Under the pieces are notes generated by a model. It did no database searches. It had not been told where the DNA came from and saw nothing but the letters and a program-made list of their open reading frames with translations. 64,000 bases of DNA from Emiliania huxleyi CCMP1516 (taxonomy: Eukaryota > Haptophyta > Isochrysidales > Noelaerhabdaceae), in the NCBI RefSeq assembly GCF_000372725.1, contig NW_005201287.1, positions 202,986 through 266,985 of the forward strand, read 5' to 3'. Below, piece after piece: positions 22,434 through 31,471 of this stretch. Positions within the stretch are counted from its first letter, which is position 1. Each line of letters starts with the position of its first letter. The position numbers were made by a program, and so were the translations under genes.

Positions 22434-23651
22434 ATGTTGCCCAAGCGCGTTTCAATCACGCTGCTATTGACTGTCGGGTCGCTGACGTCATTTGTGACTA
22501 AGATGATCTATCAGATTCCCGTAACCATGCCTTACGACAGTGCGGTTGACTGCGATGGCTTTGGCGTGACGTGCATACCGCTTCCCGACGAAAAAGTTCA
22601 TGCGCTGATACAATACAGGCATTTCGAGAAACCGATCATGAACGAAGTCTTCATGTTCACGGGAATGGTTATCTGCCTCTTCATGGTATCCGATTGGGCT
22701 GATTCGAGGGCTCGATTCCGAATCCTGATTCCTACACTGTTCGACGTTGTCGGTACTGCGCTCGTCAACTATGGTCTTCTGTACGTGAGTGCAAGTGTGT
22801 ACCGTATGTTGTGCGGGACTGAGCTTGTCTTCTGTGCAACCGGCGCCGTGCTATTCCTCGGGCGGAAGCTTCTTTCCAAGCACTATCTTGCGATCCTGAT
22901 GATGGTATCCGCTGCCGTTCTTGTGGGAGCTGCGTCGATGCTGAATGGCGACAGCGCTGGCAGTGGCAGCCCCAAGGAGCAAGCGGTTGGCATGGTTCTT
23001 CTCGCGTTTTCGCAGCTTGTTTTCGCAGCGCAGAACCTAGTGGAGGAGTCGTTTATGGCAGATATGAAGGTTGACGCCGCGCTCATTGTTGGTATGGAAG
23101 GTGCTTGGGGTCTGCTTATTATGAGCCCGGCGTTGCTAGTGGCGCAATTTGCGCCTGGATCTGACGTGGGCGGTGTGCTGGAGAATACAGCGGACTCGTT
23201 GATGTTGATGAGGACCAATCACTTTGTTCTCGCATCGGCGATTTTCTTGGTGTTTGGCTTCTTCGTTACAAACTACGCTCTGATCTGCATGTCTGGTCAG
23301 CTTGGCGCGACGTTCAGAATCGTCATCGACAACTTGAGGACCCTCATCGTGTGGCTCGTTGGGCTCGCCGTCTTTACGTATACGAAGGATGATCCGATTC
23401 CGTTGGGCGAAGAGTGGCAACAGTATTCCTACGTTCAGGTCATAGGGTTCGCCGTGATGATCCTTGCCGTCTTTGTTTACCAAGCAGGAAATGACGACCT
23501 GGACATTGACGAGGACGAAAAGGTCGATGCTGCTGATGTTGCTCGCGCACCTTCTCAGGTCCACTCAATGAATGCCATGCATTCGCTGCAGTCTGGGCTC
23601 TCGAAAGGGGAGGCATACGAACGGCGGACGGCCGCAACGGACATCGTCTGA
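22434..23651 (+). CDS. SLC35F6-like drug/metabolite transporter family membrane protein
   Basis: Single-exon, 405 residues from the ATG at 22434 (MLPKRVSITLLLTVG); the frame is open further upstream but that part lacks membrane character. About ten hydrophobic spans. Family-like stretches include LFDVVGTALVNYGLLYVSAS, LVEESFMADMKV and MEGAWGLLIMSPALL, and TFRIVIDNLRTLIVWLVGLA corresponds to the ATTRMVLDSLRT region of SLC35F6. The tail is acidic and cytosolic-looking (DDLDIDEDEK). Substrate unknown; this branch includes nucleotide-sugar and CRT-like transporters. Base composition is clearly less GC-rich than neighbouring coding DNA. Confidence 0.85.
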   Translation: MLPKRVSITLLLTVGSLTSFVTKMIYQIPVTMPYDSAVDCDGFGVTCIPLPDEKVHALIQYRHFEKPIMNEVFMFTGMVICLFMVSDWADSRARFRILIPTLFDVVGTALVNYGLLYVSASVYRMLCGTELVFCATGAVLFLGRKLLSKHYLAILMMVSAAVLVGAASMLNGDSAGSGSPKEQAVGMVLLAFSQLVFAAQNLVEESFMADMKVDAALIVGMEGAWGLLIMSPALLVAQFAPGSDVGGVLENTADSLMLMRTNHFVLASAIFLVFGFFVTNYALICMSGQLGATFRIVIDNLRTLIVWLVGLAVFTYTKDDPIPLGEEWQQYSYVQVIGFAVMILAVFVYQAGNDDLDIDEDEKVDAADVARAPSQVHSMNAMHSLQSGLSKGEAYERRTAATDIV

Positions 23652-23819
23652 TGGGTTTGGGGACGTGCCGGATTCGTCACATGTCCCCAGACAAGACTCA
23701 ACTCTCAAGAGTAGCAGAGTTGCTGGCTCTTGCACAGGTGGGGCGGGGTAATGGGGTGGGGTGGGGATGTCGGGGTGGGGAGTGGGTGGGCGCCGGAGTG
23801 GGAGTGGTGTGACTGCTCC

Positions 23820-23925
23820 TGTGGTGGGGGCGACGGCTTCTGAGGAAGCCGTCGCCCGCGCCTCGCCTGTCGCGCGAATCGTGTCGTGCGACCGTCTTTG
23901 TAAAATTCTTTCGTTTCGTTCCTAT
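23820..23925. repeat. Hairpin-bearing repeat unit 1
   Basis: Stem GGGCGACGGCTTC/GAAGCCGTCGCCC with a 4-nt loop, then GCGAATCGTG and TTGTAAAATTCTTTCG. Diverged copy of 24485-24605. Confidence 0.7.
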
Positions 23926-23934
23926 CGCTACGCC

Positions 23935-24240
23935 AGGGAAGACAAGGACGTTGACGTGCAGCTGCTGCTGTTCGAATCGTTCGGCGGGTTCGGGAGGAGG
24001 GTCCGCGAGATCCTCCGGAAAGCGGCGGACGTGCTACAGAACAAGCTGACGCGGGCCCAGTACCCCTCGATGAGGTGACTTGGACCACTAAGAATTGGCT
24101 GGGGCTGCAGAAGCAGCGTATCTCGGTCGTTCTTCACACGGCAATCGCAGAGCAGATTGTGAATGTTGAGCTTGCCTGTGGCGGGGGCGGCGGACGGGTG
24201 CACGGAGCTAAGTGCCTCGCCGCCCTCGCTGGAGTCGCTT
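23935..24240 (+). mobile_element. Fragment resembling the C-terminal tail of a reverse-transcriptase element
   Basis: Plus-strand reading gives stretches such as LLLFESFGGFGRRVREIL and KNWLGLQKQRISVVLHTAIA, which resemble the tail of reverse-transcriptase-type polyproteins common in algal genomes. Only this end is present; no catalytic domain is in the window. It is broken and looks like an old relic. Family (LINE or LTR) cannot be decided from this piece. Confidence 0.4.
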
Positions 24241-24249
24241 AGGCGGCTC

Positions 24250-24605
24250 CCGTGGTGTACCTGTGCTAGTGCCAGTGCGCGCCAGTCCCGTGGTGTCGTG
24301 CGCGGGTGCTTCCTCCATGAATTCTTTTTTCGCAATGGTGGGTGGGGCGGGATTTCCCGCCCCAACGGCCATCGGCGGGGTAGGCGCGCGGGTGGGGGCG
24401 GTTGGGATGAAGGGGAGTGGGATGGGGATGGTCCTCTCGGCGAGCACCACGGTGCTCGCGGATTCGACCATCCGCCTTCTGACTGCGAATCCGACGACGG
24501 CTTCTGTGAGGGACGACGGCTTCTATTAGAAGCCGTCGTCCGCGCTTTGCCTGTTGTGTGAATCGTGCGTGTGCGAGAGAGTTTTGTTGTAAAATTCTTT
24601 TTTCC
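24250..24605. repeat. Short repeat motif and hairpin-bearing repeat unit 2
   Basis: 24255-24295 holds GTGCTAGTGCCAGTGCGCGC plus CAGTCCCGTG, a motif also found near 28645 (-), 50097 and 58625 (-). Then AATTCTTTTTT (24317), a GCGAGCACC/GGTGCTCGC palindrome near 24440, a GACGACGGCTTCTA/TAGAAGCCGTCGTC stem near 24510, and a second AATTCTTTTTT at 24594. The 270-bp unit is thus bounded by an 11-bp direct repeat. Confidence 0.6.
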
Positions 24606-24642
24606 AAACTTAGCCGCGCGCGGCGCCGTGTCGTCGAGCGCG

Positions 24643-24930
24643 ATGAGGCTCCTCATAACGCTCATCCCGCTTCTCGCCGCGGCGGCGACCGCCGAGGAGG
24701 CGGAGGCCGTCGGTCCCGTCATCGGCATCGACCTCGGCACCACCTATTCCTGCGTCGGAGTCTACCGGAAGGGCAAGGTGGAGATCATCGCCAACGAGCA
24801 GGGGAACCGAGTGACGCCGTCGTGGGTGGCGTTCACCGACGACGGCGAGCGGCTGGTCGGCGACGCCGCGCGCTCGCAGTCCTCGCTCAACCCGGTAAAC
24901 ACGATTTACGACGCGAAGCGGCTCATCGGC
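24643..24930 (+). pseudogene. 5' fragment of an ER HSP70 (BiP/GRP78)
   Basis: [20 protein letters not shown] is a good ER signal peptide. It is followed by the HSP70 phosphate-loop region [16 protein letters not shown], then [14 protein letters not shown] and YDAKRLIG. After about 96 residues homology stops and the frame runs into repeat DNA (24931 onward). The remaining about 550 residues of a BiP are absent from the window. GTGATC directly after KRLIG could be an intron donor, but no downstream exon is found before the ankyrin gene, so truncation is more likely. TAAAATTCTTTT lies about 45 bp before the ATG. Confidence 0.8.
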
Positions 24931-24939
24931 GTGATCTAC

Positions 24940-26000
24940 GTACACTTGGTTTTCACAACACGAATACAAAAATCTCTTGTTTGGGCTCTGAGCTGGAGAG
25001 AAACTCTGGGGGGAGGCGGGGGCCCCCGGAGGCACCGTGCGCCGCGCCGCAGTGCGGAAACGGGGCTCCGGCGCTCAGAGTCGCTCAGAGTACCGACTTC
25101 CCGAATGATTACGGTTAAGTAGAGGGCAGATTTGGAAAGATCTCGAGGAGTGCATACAGATAGACCCTCCAACCATCAGAAAACTCCGACCTGATCGGTC
25201 GTACTGACCGCCGACAGATCACTCCAGACAGCAGACAGGCCGACGTCTGCACGCGGCCGGCCGGGCGAGAGGCTTGACACGATCCGACCCTGCGACCCTG
25301 ACGCTGCTGCTCTAGCTATCAGACATGCGCTGCTGACTGCTGCCACAATGTGCGACCGGTGCTGACCCACTTGGCGGCCTTCCCGGTCAGTGGTGAGGCG
25401 CAGTTCAGAGCTGTCGATGGCGCGATGCCGCACTGGTCCCACATTGGTGACACGAGACCACCACGTTTGCCGGTCCAAGAGAGAGGCACCGGCGCTGTCG
25501 TGAGAAGGTGCATGGTCCCTCTTGACTGCCCATGCGCGCGAGGCTGTGTAGGCATAGCCTCGAGAGTGCCAGCAGCCAATCCGAGGCAGTTTGTGACGCG
25601 CAATGCGTCAGAAGCGTGCACGCAGCTGGAAGGACACCTTCCTACTGGCCGTACGATCAGGTCGTCACTGAATGCTGGATACTAAGGCCGCGAGCTATGC
25701 AGGTGGTCAATTGTATTGTGCAGCAGGGCACGGTCAGCAGCGCCGACAGGCTGTCGCAAGGCGTGATAGCATGGTCGCAATAGCCAATACGCGAAACTCT
25801 CATGACCGCAATAGCCAATACGCGAAACTCTCATGAAGCAGAAAATCGCGCAAAAAAGAAAAAATCACGAAAAAATCGGCGCCTGCGGCGGGCCATGGGA
25901 CCCCATCTCCTCCCCCCCGCATGGCCATGGGTACCCCCTAGGGGCCCCGCCTCCCCCCAGAGGAGAGAAACTCTCTCTGAGAGTTCTTTGGTACGTTTGC
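24940..26000. repeat. About 1-kb element with the dispersed repeat (copy B) and inverted ends
   Basis: The core 25129-25985 matches 10014-10815. The outer parts show inverted similarity: GAGAGAAACTCTGGGGGGAG near 24998 against the complement of CTCCCCCCAGAGGAGAGAAA near 25953, like terminal inverted repeats of a DNA element. It replaces the expected continuation of the HSP70 gene. No transposase is visible. Confidence 0.6.
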
Positions 26001-26169
26001 CGACATTTTTGCCCCCCATTTTTGGCCATATTTTGCCTCAGTGCACCGTGGACAAATGGTGCCGCTCAGAGCTCAGTCACTGGATTCTCAGATGTGTCTC
26101 CTGTATGAATCGTCCCAGCGCCGTGCAGCTGCGGACGGAGGCTCGGCACGGCCGAGAGGTGGCGATCCG

Positions 26170-28548
26170 TCATGACTGTCTACCCTGGGCCTGGCCAACT
26201 CCCCACCTCGACTGCCCGCCGGCGCGGCCCGGCGCCTGCGCGGCTGTGCCGTCGCGGCGCTCCCGCCACGCGAGGAGGAGAGCGAGCACCTGCGGCCGGT
26301 TGTGGGCCCGCGCCTCGTCGAGCGGCGTCGCGCCGCACGAGTCGCGCGCCTGACTCCGGAGAGGGGGGGGGGGGGGGCTTGTGAGGCGACGTGACCCGAC
26401 ACCAGGGTAGCCCTCGAGAGAGAGACCAACTCAGCCGCCTCGACTGCCGCGCCGCGCTGCAGCAGCCGCAACGCGACGTCCTCCATGCCTGCTCACACTG
26501 CGAGCCGTGAAGCTCGCCTCTCCCCACCCGCCTCCTCCACGGCCACGCCCGAGTCCGCGCCGTGCGCCGCAGCGAGGTGCAGCAGAGTGGTGCGCTGCCT
26601 ACATCGCAGCCAACGGGCGCGTCGCGCGTGTAGCGGCGGAGGCGGCGGTGGCGGCGCTCGGGGCGGTGCTGCGCCAGCGCGGGTGGAAACGCGGGACGAG
26701 GCGGTTGAGAGCGGTCGGGGACATCCAGCGCAGGATCTCGTGCCTGCCGGGGGAGGGGGAGGGGGAAAGGGGGGAGGGGGGGGGGGGGGTTGGCTGGCGG
26801 GTGAGCGAGGTGGTAGTTGGGCGAGGGAGGCGAGGGGGCGAGGGCGAGGGCGACGACGGGGCACGTGCCAGCGACGATGTGTCGGCTATATGCTGGCTGC
26901 ATGCCGGCTACGTCTCGGCTGTATCTCGGCTGTATCTCTGCTGTATCTCGGCACGCGCCGGCGGCTCGCGGCTCGCATGCGCGCGCAAGTGGCGGCGATC
27001 GAGGAGAGGGACGCGGCGGCGGCCTCGGCAGCCTCCTTGGCGGCGGCGGGGTCGGCGGGGCGCGGCAGCTGCCCTCCCACGCCCTGCTCGGAGCCGCCGC
27101 CGCCGCCGGCGGCGGCGGCGGCGGCGGCGGGATCGTGGGAGGTGGAAGCGGCCGCTGCAAGCGTGGCGGCGGTTGATGAGGCGCAGCCACCTATGCAGGG
27201 GGGAGGGGGGTGAAGAGGGGTTGCGGTTCGCGGACCCAGCGCGGTGGCGCAGGAGGGCGTTGCCGTGCGAGGAGGAAGAGGACGAGCAGGGCGAGCAGGA
27301 GGAGCAGGAGCAGGAGGAGGAGGAGGAGGGGAGGCAGCGCGAGGGGCGTGGCGAGTCCGGCGCCAGAGAAGCGAGAATCATGTCGAGCGCCTCCTGTCGG
27401 ACATGCCCGGGACGCGTCAGGGACGTGTCATCGAACGAGAGGGGGAGATCAGGCCGAGGTCTCCTCGGGAAGTCTGTCGATGCCGCAAGCACTCTCCGCC
27501 TCCGCCTCCGCCTCTGCCTCTGCCACCCTCGCCTCCGCCGCAGCCGCCGCCTCCGCGCCGCTCCCGCACGCCTTGGGCTCAAGAGAGCAAACGGCAACGT
27601 TGGTGGCAGCGCCGCCGGCAACGGAGACGCCGCCGCCGCCGGCGGCGGCGGCGGCGGCGGAGGCGGCAGCGGAGGCGGCAGCGGCGGCGGCAGCGGCGGC
27701 GGCGGCGGCGGAGGCGCGTGCGTCCGAAGCGGCGTGGCTCAGTCGCGGCGGCGAGGCGTGCGTGTCGCCGCGAGATCCGCAGTCGCGCCTCTTCCCGGAC
27801 AGGGAGCGGTCCCGCTCGTCGAGGAGCGCGAGGGCCTAGGGAGGGGTCTAGGACGGGTCTAGGAGGGGCCCAGGAAGGGCCCCGCTCAGCCGCAGCGCGG
27901 GGGCCGCGGCGCGGTTATTGTGCAGCAGCGCCGCCGCGAGCGGGCAACGCCCCTCTCCATCCCTCAAGTGCGGCGGCGCGCCTACAATGTCCAGGAGAGG
28001 TCCAGCACGGCTCTAGGAGGGGTGCTCTCATGTCGCGCAGGTGCGGCGGCGCCCTCGCGCAGCAGCAGCTGCACCACCGACGCATCGGCGTTGGCAGTCG
28101 CGCGGTGCAGCACCGTGGCACCGCCTCTCTCGCGCGTCATCTTGGCGCCGCGGCGCAGCAGCCGGTCGACCACGCTGGCGGAGCGGTACCGCGACGCGAG
28201 CAGCAGCGCCGTCGACCCGTCCGCCGCCGCCGCCGCGTTGACGTCGCAGCGAGGGCTCGCGAGGAGCAGCGTGAGCAGCTGGCCGCTGATGCAGCCGCGC
28301 ATGAGCGCGGTGAAGCCGGCGCTGTCAGGTGCATTGACGGGCGCCCACCCCTCGCGAAGCGCCGCTTGCACTGCCGAGTGCGCACCGCGCCGCACCGCCG
28401 CATGCCACCGTTCGAGCCGCTGCAGCTCCTCTTGCGGCGTCTGCGGCACGCGGATGGGTGCACTCGAGTGGCGGACGATGGCGAGGTCGCCGTCCTCTCC
28501 GGAGGAGCGTGATCTTCGCGCCAGCGTGATGGCCTCCGAGTGACGCAT
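26170..28548 (-). CDS. Ankyrin-repeat protein, multi-exon
   Basis: Starts at 28548 (MRHSEAITLARRSRSS). Exon 1 (28053-28548) encodes four ankyrin units (for example GFTALMRGCISGQLLTLLL and GGATVLHRATANADASVVQL). Exon 2 (27905-27981) continues GRCPLAAALLHNN and exon 3 begins at 27835 with ALALLDERDR. The middle is Ala/Glu-rich and not resolved. Late exons encode TLLHLAAAHGAD, MEDVALRLLQRGAA (26427-26488) and CGATPLDEARAHN (26170-26349), stop at 26170-26172. Introns 27982-28052 (71 nt) and 27836-27904 (69 nt) start with GC and echo the next exon. A GAGATACAGC array at about 26890-26955 seems intronic. A scaffold role is inferred only. Confidence 0.7.
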
Positions 28549-28639
28549 GTGCTGTCGGGGTGGGTCGATGCTGGGACGAAAGTGACTTTTGACGCCCCAA
28601 TGTTTTCTTTTTATAAAGGATTTGTTAGAAAGAACCGAA

Positions 28640-28812
28640 CGACACTGGGCACGGGACTGGCGCGCACTGGCACTAACACAGGTACACAGAGAAATTTAGT
28701 TGAATAGGAAGGTGAAGAACAGCCAGGCTCGGACTGGACACCAACGCGGTATGGGTGGACGCTAGACAGACGATGACGACACGCATGAGCGACACACAGA
28801 CACAAACAGGCT
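28640..28812 (-). repeat. Dispersed repeat upstream of the ankyrin gene
   Basis: 28710-28812 is an inverted, about 95% identical copy of 57955-58068 (CCCATACCGCGTTGGTGTCC and flanks). Next to it, 28640-28685 carries on the minus strand CCTGTGTTAGTGCCAGTGCG plus CGCCAGTCCCGTGCCCAGTG, then TTTATAAAAAG about 60 bp before the ankyrin ATG. It may be a transposed promoter-containing segment. 28813-29057 holds nothing else recognised. Confidence 0.7.
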
Positions 28813-29057
28813 CACAAGACACACAGTAAATTTCTCGTAAATTTTACCTTAGGGCGCGGCAACCGGCAGCTTAGCCCAGCCGGAGGCCCCGGAGATTAAG
28901 AAACCAGGACGGGGTGAGGTAGTGGAGGGGTTCTCTTTATTCGTGAGGTGTGTGCAATCGTTCAAAGTGGAGATCGTTCAAAGTTCAATATGTAACGAAC
29001 GCAATATCGAAACGAACTCCCGCAGGGGTTGCCCCAACGTCCCGCGCCGGGGCAAGC

Positions 29058-29741
29058 ATGCGCGAGGGCACTCTGGGACGCAAGCACGAGATGCGCCCCG
29101 CGGGAGCTGCGCGCCGCGAGTCCAGCGGTAGCGTCGGCGAACTTTTGCAGGCTTTACCCGCCTCGACCTTTGGCCCATCCCACGCTGCCTACACCTCGTG
29201 GAAGCGGCACGGCCACCCCACCTCGGAAGAGGCGCCCTCGACACACGTCTTTGGCACCGCGACGCGGGCCGACGGCCTCAGCACGAAAGATCTTCTATAC
29301 TGCTCCAGCGAGGGTTCGCCGCCGCCGCCGCCGCAGCGGCTGCCTCAGACGACCGACGTCAACATCCTGACCTGGAGCAACGCGCCGCAGGAGCCACCGC
29401 GCCGCAGGCCCGACCTTGACGAGGCGGCGGCAGAGCAGGAATCACTCCGCCAGGCAGCCGCAGCTAGATCTCCCGCGCCCACCGCCCGGCGCGCCGACAG
29501 GACGGAGCCAGACCTGGACGAGCTCGCAAGGAAGTACAATGACCGCAAGCGCGGCTCGCCAGTCTCGGTCTCAAGCTGCCTGGTGCACATGCCAATTAGC
29601 GCCGAACGACCGCCCAAGAGCCCGCCGCCGCTCGTATCTATGCACTCAATCGGGCTTGCCTCGGCGCCGCACGCGGGGGTCGACGCGTACCACCCCCGAA
29701 GCCAGAGTTTCTCCTCCACTTTTGTGGACCCATATGACTGA
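29058..29741 (+). CDS. Hypothetical proline/serine-rich protein
   Basis: About 227 residues from an ATG at 29058 (MREGTLGRKHEMRPAG); the frame is open upstream to 28950. Polar and probably disordered, with a PPPPPQRLP run and a charged Arg/Asp/Glu segment (RADRTEPDLDELARKYNDRK). The phrase THVFGTATRADGLSTKDLLY looks conserved-motif-like, but I cannot assign it. No signal peptide, no membrane span. Kept because codon usage and composition look more protein-like than the shadow frames. Confidence 0.45.
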   Translation: MREGTLGRKHEMRPAGAARRESSGSVGELLQALPASTFGPSHAAYTSWKRHGHPTSEEAPSTHVFGTATRADGLSTKDLLYCSSEGSPPPPPQRLPQTTDVNILTWSNAPQEPPRRRPDLDEAAAEQESLRQAAAARSPAPTARRADRTEPDLDELARKYNDRKRGSPVSVSSCLVHMPISAERPPKSPPPLVSMHSIGLASAPHAGVDAYHPRSQSFSSTFVDPYD

Positions 29742-30364
29742 CAGGCTGAGGCATCTCGGGCCGGCCCGGGCAGCATCTGTGTTGAATTGGCGAGTAGTGG
29801 CTGTACACCAATCGGGCATATGGACAGCAGGCACCTGAACGGTTGCCACGCTCCATGGGGCAGGCGGGAATCCCGGGCCTCAAACGCACCATCAGGAGGG
29901 AAAGGAGGGTCGTGGCGGTGGTGAGGGCCGAGGCTGGTGGCGAGGCTGGTGGCGGCCAGGCTGGTGGCGGCCAGGCTGGTGGCGGCCAGGTGGGTGATGG
30001 CGGCGAGGTTGGTTGGGTTGTTGGGTTGGGTGGCGAAGCGGCGAGGCTCCAGCCGGCGGCGGCGCTCGCCAAGATAAATAAAAATGAAAACGGACGTCGG
30101 AGCTCGGACCACACACGCGAGACTCGCGCTCAGTCAGGCGTTGCCCCTCTTCTCCTCGCCTCTGCGGACTGCGCGGTCGACCCTCGCCTTGTGCTTGGTA
30201 GCTGAGTAGGAGTCCGTTCTCCTTATAACGTGAACGACTCAAACACGAGCGCGTCAGGTCCAGGCGCGCGAGTCTTTGGGGAAGTGCTGCCCCGCTCTCG
30301 GTCTCGCAACACATGCTGAGATCCAGCTGCCCCACCGCCCCGCGGTCCATCCCACCCCACCCCG
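29742..30364. other. Intergenic; 18-bp tandem repeat
   Basis: 29935-29995 has about four copies of GGTGGCGGCCAGGCT-type 18-mers. AAGATAAATAAAAATG near 30070 resembles the AT-rich box before the SLC35F6-like gene. No gene is supported. Confidence 0.5.
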
Positions 30365-31193
30365 TCACGCCCCCCTGCCCCGCCCGCCGCCGCGCCCTCC
30401 GCCGCGCCCTCCGCCGCGCCCTCCGCCTCGCCCTCCGCGCCCTCGCCCTCCCTCCTGCTGCCTCCCCTCCGAGACGTTGATGGCGCGGCCCTGCAGCATG
30501 TGACCGTTGAGCGCCTCCACCGCCGCCGCCCCCTCCTCCGCGATCTCCATGTTGACGAAGGCGAAGCCGCGCGAGCGCCCGTCCTGCGGAGACAAGTCTG
30601 GGGACGGGTCATAGAGAGGTCGCTGCTCGCACGCTGCGACGGGGGAGGCTGCTCCCTCGGGCGTGGGCCGCAGCGGCACGCGCGGGGGTCGTCGGCAGGA
30701 AGGTTCTGAGAAGTCTACCCCGCGCCTCATCCGTCATCACGTTGACGTGCACCACGTTGCCGTACTCTCCGAAGAGGTCGGCGAGCTCCTCCTCGACGAC
30801 GCCGAAGGGCAGGTTGCCCACGTACGCGCGGAACGCCGCGCGCGCCTCCGCCGGCTTCCCCGCCGCCATCCGGTCCTTCATCTCTTGCGGGTACTCGACC
30901 AGCTCCATGTCCTCGGGCAGCCGCGCGAGCCGTGCGACCGACTGAAACCACTCGTGGTCGCAGTTGGAGCAGCGGACCCGCTTGCCCGCGCCGGGGCCCA
31001 GCGCGTCCTCCTCGACACTGTACGACGCCTTGCAGTTGGAGCATGTGATGACGCACGGCCGCTCACCGACCGCCGCTGCGCCCTGCATGGCGGGCGAGCC
31101 GGCCGTGCGCGGAGCGAGGCCGGCGGCGCGGAGCGGCGCCGCGGCCCGCGGCGAGAGACTGAGCGACAGCAGGGCGGCGAGCGAGACCAGCAT
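30365..31193 (-). CDS. MJ0042-type zinc-ribbon plus RRM RNA-binding protein, organelle- or secretory-targeted
   Basis: Two exons, 30726-31193 and 30365-30583, 228 residues. The N terminus MLVSLAALLSLSLSPRAAAP is signal-peptide-like, followed by an Ala/Arg stretch, consistent with plastid import in a secondary-plastid alga. CSNCKASYSVEEDALGPG then VRCSNCDHEW gives a CxxC...CxxC ribbon like bacterial MJ0042 zinc fingers. An RRM follows: RNP2 is AYVGNLPF, RNP1 is SRGFAFVNM in exon 2. The tail is RGGG/GRG-rich. The 142-nt intron falls inside the RRM and must start with GC (GAG|GCGCGG). Likely RNA-binding; the ribbon may bind RNA or zinc. Confidence 0.82.
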
Positions 31194-31471
31194 CTGGAGG
31201 GGGGCTTTCCGGTTTGGCGCAACCGCGAGCCAAACGTGGGGGGGGGGGCCGCGGCGAGGAGCGCCCAAGCGGCAGCTGCTGAACGAGCTCAAGGTGTGGT
31301 TTCTTTTGGCTCGTTTTCTCAGACCTACCCTACCTACCCCCGGCATCAGGTCCGCCAAAGCAAAAAAAAGAATACGGGTGAGCTCGGATTTTTCGCCGCC
31401 TCATTCAGCCGCGCGCTTGTTGGTCCTAGCCACATCCCCCCGCCGGCAGTGCTCCTCCTGTGCCTTCCAGA
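31194..31471. promoter_or_regulatory. Shared upstream region of two divergent genes
   Basis: 278 bp separates the ATGs of the RRM gene (-) and the membrane-anchored protein gene (+), so both promoters must lie here. It contains T-rich (TTTCTTTTGGCTCGTTTTCT) and A-rich (CAAAAAAAAGAATACGGG) stretches. No defined motif is proved. Confidence 0.45.

Noticed and set aside
26180-27190. 336-codon proline/arginine-rich frame on the minus strand
   Set aside because: It runs through ankyrin exons in the wrong frame and through intronic repeats.
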